A stretch of 13,019 nt of DNA, taken from assembly GCA_002470185.1 (NCBI GenBank), contig DKNG01000224.1, positions 1 through 13,019 on the forward strand, in the 5' to 3' direction. Below are positions 6,644-13,019 of this stretch, piece after piece. Within the stretch, counting starts at the first letter, position 1. Each line of letters begins with the position of its first letter. A program made the translations under genes and the position numbers. The notes below the pieces were generated by a model. The model was not told where the DNA came from and ran no database searches. It saw nothing but the letters and a program-made list of their open reading frames with translations. The stretch comes from Arcobacter sp. UBA7394 (GTDB lineage Bacteria > Campylobacterota > Campylobacteria > Campylobacterales > Arcobacteraceae).

Positions 6644-8362
6644 ATGGATCAACTTTTAAAATTTATAAATAATTTAAACGCTGCTCAAAGAGCAGTAATT
6701 ATTGGGGGATTTTCTCTTTTATTTATTCTTTTAATAGGACTACTTGTTTATTCAAATATTAAAGCGGAAGATAAAAAGTTAAATTATACAATTGCTTCAA
6801 ATTTAACAAAATCACAAGTAATGCTGGCAAGTGACGAATTAGAGGCTTCAGGAATTGCATTTTCTGTTATTGGAACAGGTAATAATCTTACATTAAAAAC
6901 TTCAAAACAATTTATTAATATTGCTAAAATCAAATTAGTAACTAGTGAAGCATCTACAAGTAAACATGTTGGATGGGAGATTTTTGAGAAATCTTCATTA
7001 GGTACTACAAACTTTGAAAATAAAGTTAAATACTTAAGGGCTTTAGAAGGGGAACTTTCTCGTTCTTTAGAATCATTAACAGGTGTTTTAAGAGCTAGTG
7101 TTAAAATTGCAATTCCTAAAGATTCCATATTTACTGAAAGAAAAACAATGCCAACCGCATCTGCTGTTTTATCTTTAAAACCTGGTATTTTCTTAACTCA
7201 AAAACAAGTGGATGGTATTAAAAACTTTATTGCTTCAGCTGTTTCTGATTTAAAAGAAGAGAATATTCAGTTAATTGATCAAGATGGTAGTTTATTAGAG
7301 CAATCAAAAGATGATATGGCAAATGAGAAATCATATTCTCAAAATAAATATAAACAAAAACTTGAAGATGATTATGAAAAAAAGATTATTGAAGTTTTAG
7401 AGCCATTTGTAGGTCCAGGAAGAGTAGTTGCAAGAGTTACGGTGGGACTGGATTTTATTATGCAAGATATTGAAGAGGAAATCTACGATCCAGAAGGAAC
7501 AATTAGAGCTCAGCAAGTTATTGAAAATACTGCTTCTTCTCAAGGTACAGGTTCAAGTGCTGGAGGTGTTGCAGGAGTTGATAATAATATTCAAACTCCA
7601 AGTGGAGCTAGTGGAAATTCTAATTCTTCATCTAATAGTGAAGGTACAAATACCGTTACAAATTATGAGATTTCTAAAAAAATCATAAAACAAAAAGATA
7701 ATAATTATTCTAGAATTAAAAGAATTACTGCAGGTGTTTCTTTTGATTCTTCAATATTAAAAGATATAGAAAATAAAGATGACTTTTTAAAATCAATTCA
7801 ATCAATTGTTCAAGATACTATTGGTTATGATCCAAAACGTGGAGATAATGTTACTGTTAAAGACTTTAAGTTTTTAGGGATGCAACCATTAGGTTCCGTT
7901 ACTGCAAAAGTTGATGCAGATGGTAATCCAATAGTGAGTGAATCTAGTGGTTCAATGGATACTTTTGCAATGATTAAATCTTTATTAAAAGAGTTTGGTG
8001 AATATATTCAATATTTAATTGCTGCTGTATTGTTATTTGTTTTCTATAAGAAGTTTATTGTTAATCATGAAGTTGTAATTTTAGGTGACAAAAAAGCAAG
8101 CGGACAAGATGGTGACTTAGAATCTGCCGATGGAATGTTAAATAGTTATGAAGATGAATTTGATCATGATTCCGCCCAAGGAAGATTAAAAACAAAAGTA
8201 AAAAGTCAAATCCTTAATAATATTGAAGGTCTAGATGAAGAATCTGCAGCTAAATATGAAGTACTAATTGAAGAATTAGATAAAGAAATAAACAATAACC
8301 CTAATGAAGTTGCAAACATGATTGAATTGCTACTTTCAGAGGGTGATGAAAAATTTAAGTAG
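6644..8362 (+). CDS. fliF: Flagellar MS-ring protein FliF
   Basis: FliF builds the MS ring in the inner membrane, the base for rod, switch and export gate. The 572 residues are the usual length. A first membrane segment (about 17-36) is followed by the periplasmic ring-building motifs, including the stretch around YLRALEGELSRSLESLTGV with RASVKIAIPKDSIF, and PTASAVLSLKPG. A Ser/Gly/Asn-rich linker (about 292-340) corresponds to the variable beta-collar region. The second membrane segment (about 455-473) leads into a cytoplasmic tail ending NNPNEVANMIELLLSEG, the FliG-binding helix (canonical NPEEVA). The gene lies between flgB and fliG with an AGGG site upstream. Function and topology are secure. 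Confidence 0.97.
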   Translation: MDQLLKFINNLNAAQRAVIIGGFSLLFILLIGLLVYSNIKAEDKKLNYTIASNLTKSQVMLASDELEASGIAFSVIGTGNNLTLKTSKQFINIAKIKLVTSEASTSKHVGWEIFEKSSLGTTNFENKVKYLRALEGELSRSLESLTGVLRASVKIAIPKDSIFTERKTMPTASAVLSLKPGIFLTQKQVDGIKNFIASAVSDLKEENIQLIDQDGSLLEQSKDDMANEKSYSQNKYKQKLEDDYEKKIIEVLEPFVGPGRVVARVTVGLDFIMQDIEEEIYDPEGTIRAQQVIENTASSQGTGSSAGGVAGVDNNIQTPSGASGNSNSSSNSEGTNTVTNYEISKKIIKQKDNNYSRIKRITAGVSFDSSILKDIENKDDFLKSIQSIVQDTIGYDPKRGDNVTVKDFKFLGMQPLGSVTAKVDADGNPIVSESSGSMDTFAMIKSLLKEFGEYIQYLIAAVLLFVFYKKFIVNHEVVILGDKKASGQDGDLESADGMLNSYEDEFDHDSAQGRLKTKVKSQILNNIEGLDEESAAKYEVLIEELDKEINNNPNEVANMIELLLSEGDEKFK

Positions 8363-8372
8363 GTAAATAAAC

Positions 8373-9380
8373 ATGGCAAACGATAATTTACATGAAGTAT
8401 TAAAAGGGATGTCAATGATGGACAAAGTCGCAAGATTTTTTGTTCTTATCGGAGAAGAATCTACTGTAAAAATTTTTCAGCATTTACCTAAAAATGTTGT
8501 AGAAGATATTTCTACTGCAATTACTCAAATAGCTTCAATTGATAAAGATACTTCGTTAGCTATTTTAGAAGAGTTTCATTTATATACTAGATCTAAAACT
8601 TTTATTAGTTCAGGTGGATATGATTTTGCTAGAGATATTTTATATAAGTCTTTGGGTAAAGGTGAAGCAGATGAAGTCCTTGCTAAATTATCAAGATTAA
8701 AACTTGCATCTCAATCTTTCTCTTATTTGGATGCAATTAATCCAAAACAGTTATCTGATTTTATTAAAGATGAATCTCCCCACACAATTGCTGTTATTTT
8801 ATCTCATATGGAAGCTCCTAAATCTGCTGAAGTTTTAATGCAGTTAGATGAGGAAGTTAGAGTAAAAGTTACCATGCAAATGGCAACAATCAAGGATGTT
8901 TCTCCTGATGTAGTTAGAACTATTTCTGTTGTATTAGAGAAGAAACTAGAATCATTATTATCATCTATTGTAGATGTAGGTGGGGTTAAAGTTGTTGCTG
9001 ATATGTTAAATAGACTTGGTCCTAAATCACAGGATATTCTTAAAAATATTAATGGTGTTGACACATCTTTAGCCACTAAAATTAAAGAAAATATGTTTGT
9101 ATTTGAGGATTTATTAAACTTAGATACTGAATATGTAATGAAAATTTTACAAAATGTTGATACTGGTGATGTTGCAGTTGCTATGAAAAATGCAACAGAA
9201 GAAGATATGGAAAAAGTTACTAGTGCTATGTCACAAAGAGCTCGAGACAGATTCAAAGAGGAATTTGAGATGTTAAATAAAGTTAAAATTAAAGATATTG
9301 AATCGTCACAAAGAAAAATGCTTGATGTTGCACAAAAGATGATAGAAGATGGTGTAATTGATAGAGAAATGGAAGAATAA
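8373..9380 (+). CDS. fliG: Flagellar motor switch protein FliG
   Basis: FliG sits on the MS ring and converts stator action into torque. The 335 residues cover all three domains: N-terminal FliF-binding domain (about 1-110), middle domain, and C-terminal torque domain. The FliG-C start MFVFEDLLNLD (241-251) is typical, and the torque helix keeps the key charge pattern (K in AMKNATEE, R in MSQRARDRFKEEFE; the two acidic positions are Glu-Glu rather than Asp-Asp). The middle-domain EHPQ motif, which contacts FliM, reads ESPH here (134-137) in DESPHTIAVILSHM. The protein follows fliF after 10 bases, and its stop overlaps the fliH start by one base. Confidence 0.97.
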   Translation: MANDNLHEVLKGMSMMDKVARFFVLIGEESTVKIFQHLPKNVVEDISTAITQIASIDKDTSLAILEEFHLYTRSKTFISSGGYDFARDILYKSLGKGEADEVLAKLSRLKLASQSFSYLDAINPKQLSDFIKDESPHTIAVILSHMEAPKSAEVLMQLDEEVRVKVTMQMATIKDVSPDVVRTISVVLEKKLESLLSSIVDVGGVKVVADMLNRLGPKSQDILKNINGVDTSLATKIKENMFVFEDLLNLDTEYVMKILQNVDTGDVAVAMKNATEEDMEKVTSAMSQRARDRFKEEFEMLNKVKIKDIESSQRKMLDVAQKMIEDGVIDREMEE

Positions 9381-10042
9381 TGGCTACTAATAATGTTCAT
9401 TCAAATGCTAAAGTATTAAATAATAATGACTCGGTTCAAAAATATGAATTAGGCAATTTTATTAATAATCAAGTAGCTCCTGAAACAGTTACTTCTACTC
9501 AACCAGTATTGGATACACGTGAAATTAACGGTAATACAGATCCTTTATTAAGTGAAGTGAGAAATTTAAGTTCTCAGATTAGCCAAATATCAAATAGAAT
9601 TTCAAATATAGAAAATGGTGGTGTTCAAAGTAGAGATATTGATGCTCAAGTTGTTCAAGCTATAAAAGATTTAAAGCATTATGCTGCTTTTTTTGAGCAA
9701 GCTACTTTTCAAATGGAATCAAAACTTTTAAAAACATCAGTTTCTATTGCTCAAAAAATTATTAGTATAGAAATTGGTGAAAACTCTTCAAAGATAGCTA
9801 AGCAGACAATTACTCATTTGTTAGATAAAATTAAAACCGCTTCTCGAATTCAAATTCATTTAAACCCTAAAGATTATGAAATTCTAAAAAATGATTTATC
9901 TTTAGAACCTTTCATAGAATTAAGGCAAGATGCAAATGTTTCAGCCGGTGGAGTTGTTATTGCAAGTGACCTAGGAAACTTCGATGGAAACATTGAATCT
10001 AAAGTTGCATCTATGCTAGAAACACTAGATACTGTTATTTAA
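9380..10042 (+). CDS. fliH: Flagellar export apparatus regulator FliH
   Basis: FliH binds and restrains the export ATPase FliI and links it to FliN at the C ring. The 220-residue protein has a poorly conserved, Asn/Ser/Gln-rich N-terminal half with a short predicted helix (EVRNLSSQISQISNRISNIE, about residues 59-78). The conserved C-terminal domain includes SVSIAQKIISIEI, IQIHLNPKDYEILK, and DANVSAGGVVIASDLGNFDGNIESK, the hallmark FliH/YscL ending in which a GG and an acidic D-G-x-I-E-x-K follow. No FliI gene follows, so that partner is encoded elsewhere. Translation is probably coupled with fliG through the TAATG overlap. I see no clear GxxxG repeat series. Confidence 0.9.
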   Translation: MATNNVHSNAKVLNNNDSVQKYELGNFINNQVAPETVTSTQPVLDTREINGNTDPLLSEVRNLSSQISQISNRISNIENGGVQSRDIDAQVVQAIKDLKHYAAFFEQATFQMESKLLKTSVSIAQKIISIEIGENSSKIAKQTITHLLDKIKTASRIQIHLNPKDYEILKNDLSLEPFIELRQDANVSAGGVVIASDLGNFDGNIESKVASMLETLDTVI

Positions 10043-10061
10043 TTAAAACCTTAAAACTTAG

Positions 10062-10067
10062 TATAAT
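10062..10067 (+). promoter_or_regulatory. Candidate -10 box (distal) upstream of fliN
   Basis: A TATAAT lies in the 82-base fliH-fliN gap, the longest gap within the motility operon. It would give a leader of about 50 bases before the preferred fliN ATG. A second copy lies 21 bases downstream. Confidence 0.35.
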
Positions 10068-10082
10068 CTCAAAACTTTATGA

Positions 10083-10088
10083 TATAAT
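10083..10088 (+). promoter_or_regulatory. Candidate -10 box (proximal) upstream of fliN
   Basis: A TATAAT within the odd palindrome GATATAATATATC (10081-10093). Transcription would begin near 10095, at or before the TTG at 10098 that would otherwise extend fliN. This favours the ATG at 10125 as the real start. An internal promoter would let fliN-flgD-flgE be expressed apart from the genes upstream. Confidence 0.4.
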
Positions 10089-10124
10089 ATATCAAAATTG
10101 TATATATTAAAAAAAAGTTTAGAC

Positions 10125-10412
10125 ATGGAAATTAGCGAAAGAGATTATGATATATTAGTTGATGCAGAAATTACTGTAGATGTAATGCTGGGTAATTCAG
10201 ACATTACAATAGAAGAATTTCTTAAATTGAGTGATGGAGATATAATCTCATTAAATAAAATTGCTGGTTCTGGTGGTGATATTTATGTGAATTCAAGAAT
10301 TGTAGGTACAGGGGATATTATTGTTATTGACGATAAATTAGCCGTTAGAGTACAGGATGCAATGGATTCAGATAATGTTGTAAGATATTTCTTTGAAGAA
10401 AACTTAAGTTAG
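10125..10412 (+). CDS. fliN: Flagellar motor switch protein FliN (single SpoA domain)
   Basis: FliN forms the base of the C ring, binds FliH and contributes to switching. With the ATG at 10125 the protein has 95 residues, almost all one SpoA domain: VDVMLGNSDITIEEFLKLSDGDIISL followed by SGGDIYVNSRIVGTGDIIVIDDKLAVRV, a close match to the FliN fold. I prefer this ATG to the in-frame TTG at 10098, because the additional YILKKSLD residues are not family-like and lie at the predicted transcription start. No strong ribosome binding site precedes either start. It is shorter than many FliN proteins and lacks the N-terminal extension, so a separate FliY or FliM must supply the remaining switch parts. 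Confidence 0.9.
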   Translation: MEISERDYDILVDAEITVDVMLGNSDITIEEFLKLSDGDIISLNKIAGSGGDIYVNSRIVGTGDIIVIDDKLAVRVQDAMDSDNVVRYFFEENLS

Positions 10413-10421
10413 GAGTTTAAG

Positions 10422-11108
10422 ATGGCAGTTGATAACGTAACAGTAAATACAGGTACGGGTGTAGATGGTAATTCATATACTAGCTCAATAGCAAATGATG
10501 AATTAACTAATAATGACTTTTTAAAATTAATGATTCAAGAATTAAAACTACAAGATCCAACAAAACCTATGGATTCTAAGCAAATGCTTCAAACTCAAAT
10601 GCAAATGTCGACAATTAATACAAACCAAGAACTTGCCGCTTCAATGAAAACTTTGCAAACTTCTTTCACTCAATCTGCATTATCTAATGCAGCTAGTGTA
10701 ATCGGACGAAATGTAGAAGATGGTAATGTTGGTGAAAATGGTATTAATAAGGCTTATACTGTAAGATCAATTGAAAATGTTGATGGTGATGTACAAGTAA
10801 AAGCTCAACAAATTTTATTTTTTGAAAATAGAGTTAAATTGACTGATGCTGATGATGATACTAAAAGTACTTTAGTTAATTATAATGCTAGTGGTGAAAT
10901 TATCGGTGCTGATGGTGAAAAAACTGGTAATAAAATTGCACTACAAGAACCTGGTGTTCCACTAGTTAAGGATGGTAAACTTGTTATTCTTGATTCGGAT
11001 AATAAAGAACTTTCAGATCATAAATACGAATTAGTTGGAGATAGTGTTCCTGTATATTCAGATGAACTTACATCTATTCCCTTTTCTCAAGTAACAAAAA
11101 TATTTTAA
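10422..11108 (+). CDS. flgD: Flagellar hook capping protein FlgD
   Basis: FlgD is the scaffold that caps the growing hook and is lost when the hook is finished. The 228 residues are normal length. The conserved N-terminal segment is clear: NDFLKLMIQELKLQDPTKPMD, followed by MLQTQMQMSTINTNQELAASM. The central part has a QILFFENRVKLTD strand and a region of Asp/Gly-rich loops consistent with the FlgD Ig-like or tudor-like domains, but with weak similarity, as is usual. A strong AGGAG site overlaps the end of fliN and gives good spacing to the ATG at 10422. The order flgD-flgE is widely conserved and supports the assignment. Confidence 0.93.
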   Translation: MAVDNVTVNTGTGVDGNSYTSSIANDELTNNDFLKLMIQELKLQDPTKPMDSKQMLQTQMQMSTINTNQELAASMKTLQTSFTQSALSNAASVIGRNVEDGNVGENGINKAYTVRSIENVDGDVQVKAQQILFFENRVKLTDADDDTKSTLVNYNASGEIIGADGEKTGNKIALQEPGVPLVKDGKLVILDSDNKELSDHKYELVGDSVPVYSDELTSIPFSQVTKIF

Positions 11109-11117
11109 GGCTAAGAT

Positions 11118-12581
11118 ATGATTGGTGGATTGTGGAACGGATACTCAGGGATTAATACTTTTGAAAAAGCATTAAGTACGGAGTCAAATAATGCAACTAA
11201 TACTAATACTCCTGGTTATAAATCAAGTGATATTAGATTTGAAGATTTAATGTATAAAAGTGATGGTAGAGGTACTGGTACTCAAATTGAAACTGTATTT
11301 AAAAGATTTGAACAAGGTGATATAAAACCTACAGGTCATGCATATGATGTAGGTATTGAGGGAAAAGGTTATTTTATGTTAACTGAACCTTCGTCAAATG
11401 AAAGATTTTATACAAGAGCTGGAAATTTCCAAATGGGTGCTGATGGATTACTTCAAACTCCTGATGGTTTGCATGTACAAGGTTTAACACCTCCTCCAGC
11501 AACTATTATTTCAAGCGATCCTACTCTTACTCAAATTAGTAGTATTCATACAACTTTTATTGCCAGTGAAAATATTGCCAATGCTAATTTCTTACAAACT
11601 ATAAATTCAAGAGTTAGTGATTATACTAAGTCAGCAAAAGATAGTGGCGTAAGTGGAGAGGGATATAAATCTGCTTCTTCTAAAATTAACGATATAGAGG
11701 CCTTAGTTGCTGATTACAAAGATAAGCTTAGCTTGTATAAAAGTACTTCGACAGAAACAGCTAGTGAATCAAAAAAACAAATTACTAGTTTAGATTTTTC
11801 TAGTTACATTTCTGAATTAGATAATGAAAATGATTTCATAAAAATAAATATTAATAATCAAGAAGTAAGACAACAGTTTGATACAGATGTTGATACAACT
11901 ATGAGATTATTTGCAGATAAAATATCTAAAATTCAAGGTATGAAAGGTACAGTTGATACTACAGTTGGGAAAGTTACTGTTGAATCATTAGTTCCTGCAA
12001 AAGAAATTGCTATTTATGATGCTGCTGTTAATGATAAAGCTGCTGCAATTAATCAAATACAAAATCAAAGCCTTGGTACAGGTTATGGTGTAGTTCTTAG
12101 TTCAAGACAAGCATTACAAGATGCAATTGAACTTGCAGATGCAAAGTTTATTGACATAACTAGTACAATATCTTTAGCTAATCAAGCTGCTCTACAAGTT
12201 AACAATATAAATATGAAGTTAGCTGATTTAAATATATCTGAATATACTTTTGGAGAAGTTTCTATTGAAGAAGGGATTCTTTACTTAGCAGATGGAGATA
12301 ATAAGTTTTTAGTTGGAAAACTTCAAACTGCTTTTTTTAGAAATGAACAAGGTTTAGATCCTCAGGGTAATAACTTATTTAAAGATACATTACCAGCAGG
12401 TGACCCTCAATTTGCAGGTAATATTAATACTTTACATAGCAAATCTTTAGAAGTTAGTAATACAGATAATGGTGAGAGTTTAACTAATTTATTAGTTTAT
12501 CAAAAAGCATTCGAAGCGAATTCAAAATCTATTACAACATCTGATGAATTATTAAAAATAGCTATTAATTTAAGAAAATAG
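11118..12581 (+). CDS. flgE: FlgE-type hook protein, first copy, with divergent helical middle
   Basis: A 487-residue FlgE/F/G family protein. The N-terminus MIGGLWNGYSGI and core IEGKGYFMLTE...FYTRAGNFQMGADGLLQ are family-typical, and the C-terminus QKAFEANSKSITTSDELLKIAINLRK is the usual rod/hook helix. Two features are odd. The usual SNNIANxNT signature reads SNNATNTNTPGYK (23-35). The middle contains long helical, Ser/Lys/Ala-rich stretches (about 150-220 and 300-370) instead of a plain hook D1-D2 domain. A block at about 240-300 (INNQEVRQQFDTDVDTTMRLFADKIS) resembles the repeated Flg_hook-type D domain. Campylobacter also has a second, smaller flgE homologue next to flgD, so this could be a minor hook or junction component rather than the main hook subunit. 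AAGG upstream supports the ATG at 11118. Confidence 0.82.
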   Translation: MIGGLWNGYSGINTFEKALSTESNNATNTNTPGYKSSDIRFEDLMYKSDGRGTGTQIETVFKRFEQGDIKPTGHAYDVGIEGKGYFMLTEPSSNERFYTRAGNFQMGADGLLQTPDGLHVQGLTPPPATIISSDPTLTQISSIHTTFIASENIANANFLQTINSRVSDYTKSAKDSGVSGEGYKSASSKINDIEALVADYKDKLSLYKSTSTETASESKKQITSLDFSSYISELDNENDFIKININNQEVRQQFDTDVDTTMRLFADKISKIQGMKGTVDTTVGKVTVESLVPAKEIAIYDAAVNDKAAAINQIQNQSLGTGYGVVLSSRQALQDAIELADAKFIDITSTISLANQAALQVNNINMKLADLNISEYTFGEVSIEEGILYLADGDNKFLVGKLQTAFFRNEQGLDPQGNNLFKDTLPAGDPQFAGNINTLHSKSLEVSNTDNGESLTNLLVYQKAFEANSKSITTSDELLKIAINLRK

Positions 12582-12588
12582 CTATTTT
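12575..12588 (+). terminator. Weak palindrome with T-run at the end of the first flgE
   Basis: AAAATAGCTATTTT is a perfect 14-base palindrome spanning the stop codon and followed by two further T's. The AT-rich stem has little stability, so it may act only as a partial terminator ahead of the stronger hairpin downstream. Confidence 0.3.
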
Positions 12589-12626
12589 TTGTTTAGATAT
12601 TAGTACTTATTATTTAGTATTAATAT

Positions 12627-12652
12627 GTGAACATATATGTTCACCATTTTTT
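12627..12652 (+). terminator. 18-bp perfect palindrome followed by T-run: terminator or operator
   Basis: GTGAACATATATGTTCAC (12627-12644) is a perfect inverted repeat that can fold as a 7-bp stem with a TATA loop. After CA it is followed by six T's (12647-12652), which is a standard intrinsic terminator shape. It sits 25 bases before the next flgE-like start, immediately downstream of a TATTAATAT stretch that could be a -10 box. It could therefore also be an operator for a dimeric regulator. The terminator reading is simpler. Confidence 0.55.
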
Positions 12653-12669
12653 ATATAAAAGGATAAATC

Positions 12670-13019
12670 ATGATTGGGGCACTATGGACAGGGATCTCAG
12701 GATTATCGTCACAACAACAAGCATTAGACAATGAGTCAAACAACATTGCCAATGTAAATACAATCGGATTTAAGTCATCTAGAATATCATTTGCAGATCA
12801 AATGTATCAAGATAGAATTGGTAAAGGTTCTAAAATTTTAGATGCAGAAAAACTTTATACTCAAGGAAACTTGAAACTTACTGGTGTATCTTACGATATG
12901 GCTTTAAGTGGTGAAGGATTCTTCACTGTTGCAAATACAAGAGCAACAGGTACTACAGAGAACTTCTATACAAGAGCAGGAAACTTCAGGATGGGTGACA
13001 ATGGTACCCTTCAAGATTC
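12670..13019 (+). CDS. flgE: FlgE-type flagellar hook protein, second copy (3' end outside window)
   Basis: The open frame runs off the window end; 116 full codons are visible. It begins MIGALWTGISGLSSQQQAL, carries the canonical signature SNNIANVNTIGFKSS, then TGVSYDMALSGEGFFTVAN and FYTRAGNFRMGDNGTLQ, so it is a FlgE-type hook protein. It is clearly a paralogue of the preceding gene, but keeps the standard signature that the first copy has lost. An AAAAGGA site 7-8 bases upstream supports the ATG. C-ending codons are more common here (AAC for 5 of 10 Asn, TTC for 4 of 6 Phe) than in the same part of the first copy (1 of 8 and 1 of 7), which suggests higher expression and a role as the main hook subunit. 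Its length and variable domains cannot be seen. Confidence 0.9.
   Translation, partial: MIGALWTGISGLSSQQQALDNESNNIANVNTIGFKSSRISFADQMYQDRIGKGSKILDAEKLYTQGNLKLTGVSYDMALSGEGFFTVANTRATGTTENFYTRAGNFRMGDNGTLQD

Noticed and set aside
7428..7688. Plus-strand open frame of 86 codons inside fliF
   Set aside because: It is a shifted frame within the FliF linker region with Leu/Ile-rich artefact composition and no start signal.
8804..9400. Minus-strand open frame of 198 codons
   Set aside because: It is fully opposite fliG, whose identity is certain, and its product is a low-complexity Ser/Ile/Thr string with no recognisable motif.
12627..12644. LexA/SOS-box reading of GAACATATATGTTC
   Set aside because: The half-sites resemble GAAC/GTTC boxes, but the spacing is two bases longer than the Gram-positive LexA site and the neighbour is a hook gene.

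Overview
This AT-rich window looks like chromosomal DNA from a motile Campylobacterota (Epsilonproteobacteria) species, most likely of the Arcobacter group. That placement is inferred from strong A/T codon bias, the ffh-rpsP-KH-rimM order, a CheZ that is only recognisable at its active-site helix, and two tandem FlgE-type genes. I saw no tRNA, rRNA, CRISPR array, insertion sequence or phage gene. Coding density is high and no gene-free stretch exceeds about 160 bases.

Region 1 (1-1571, plus strand) is a translation and protein-targeting block: the 3' end of ffh, then rpsP with its own -10 box, a small KH-domain RNA-binding protein (khpA type) and rimM. The trmD-rplS pair that usually follows rimM is absent. 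The block ends at an 11-bp hairpin that overlaps the rimM stop codon and is shared with a convergent operon.

Region 2 (1583-3879, minus strand) is a three-gene operon: flgG (distal rod), a highly charged protein with 15-residue repeats, and a single-pass membrane protein with a long coiled coil and a SPOR-like C-terminus. The last two are unrecognised genes placed with a rod gene.

Region 3 (4041-12581, plus strand) is a long, tightly packed chemotaxis and flagellar operon: cheY, a cheZ-like phosphatase gene, flgF-like rod gene, flgB, fliF (MS ring), fliG (switch), fliH (export regulator), fliN (C ring/switch), flgD (hook cap) and a first flgE-like gene. Most junctions are 8-18 bases or 1-base TAATG overlaps. 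The exception inside the block is the 82-base gap before fliN, which holds two TATAAT boxes. The genes encode the response regulator, its phosphatase, the motor switch, and parts of the rod and hook, so signalling and structure are likely co-expressed.

Region 4 (12582-13019) has an 88-base gap containing a perfect 18-bp palindrome followed by six T's. It then starts a second flgE-like gene, cut by the window end, whose codon use resembles the ribosomal protein gene more than its neighbour does.

The strongest lead is the CheZ-like protein. It has the D-x3-Q phosphatase motif, a CheZ-style C-terminal tail, and up to four N-terminal copies of a short acidic motif very like the CheY-binding peptide of FliM.
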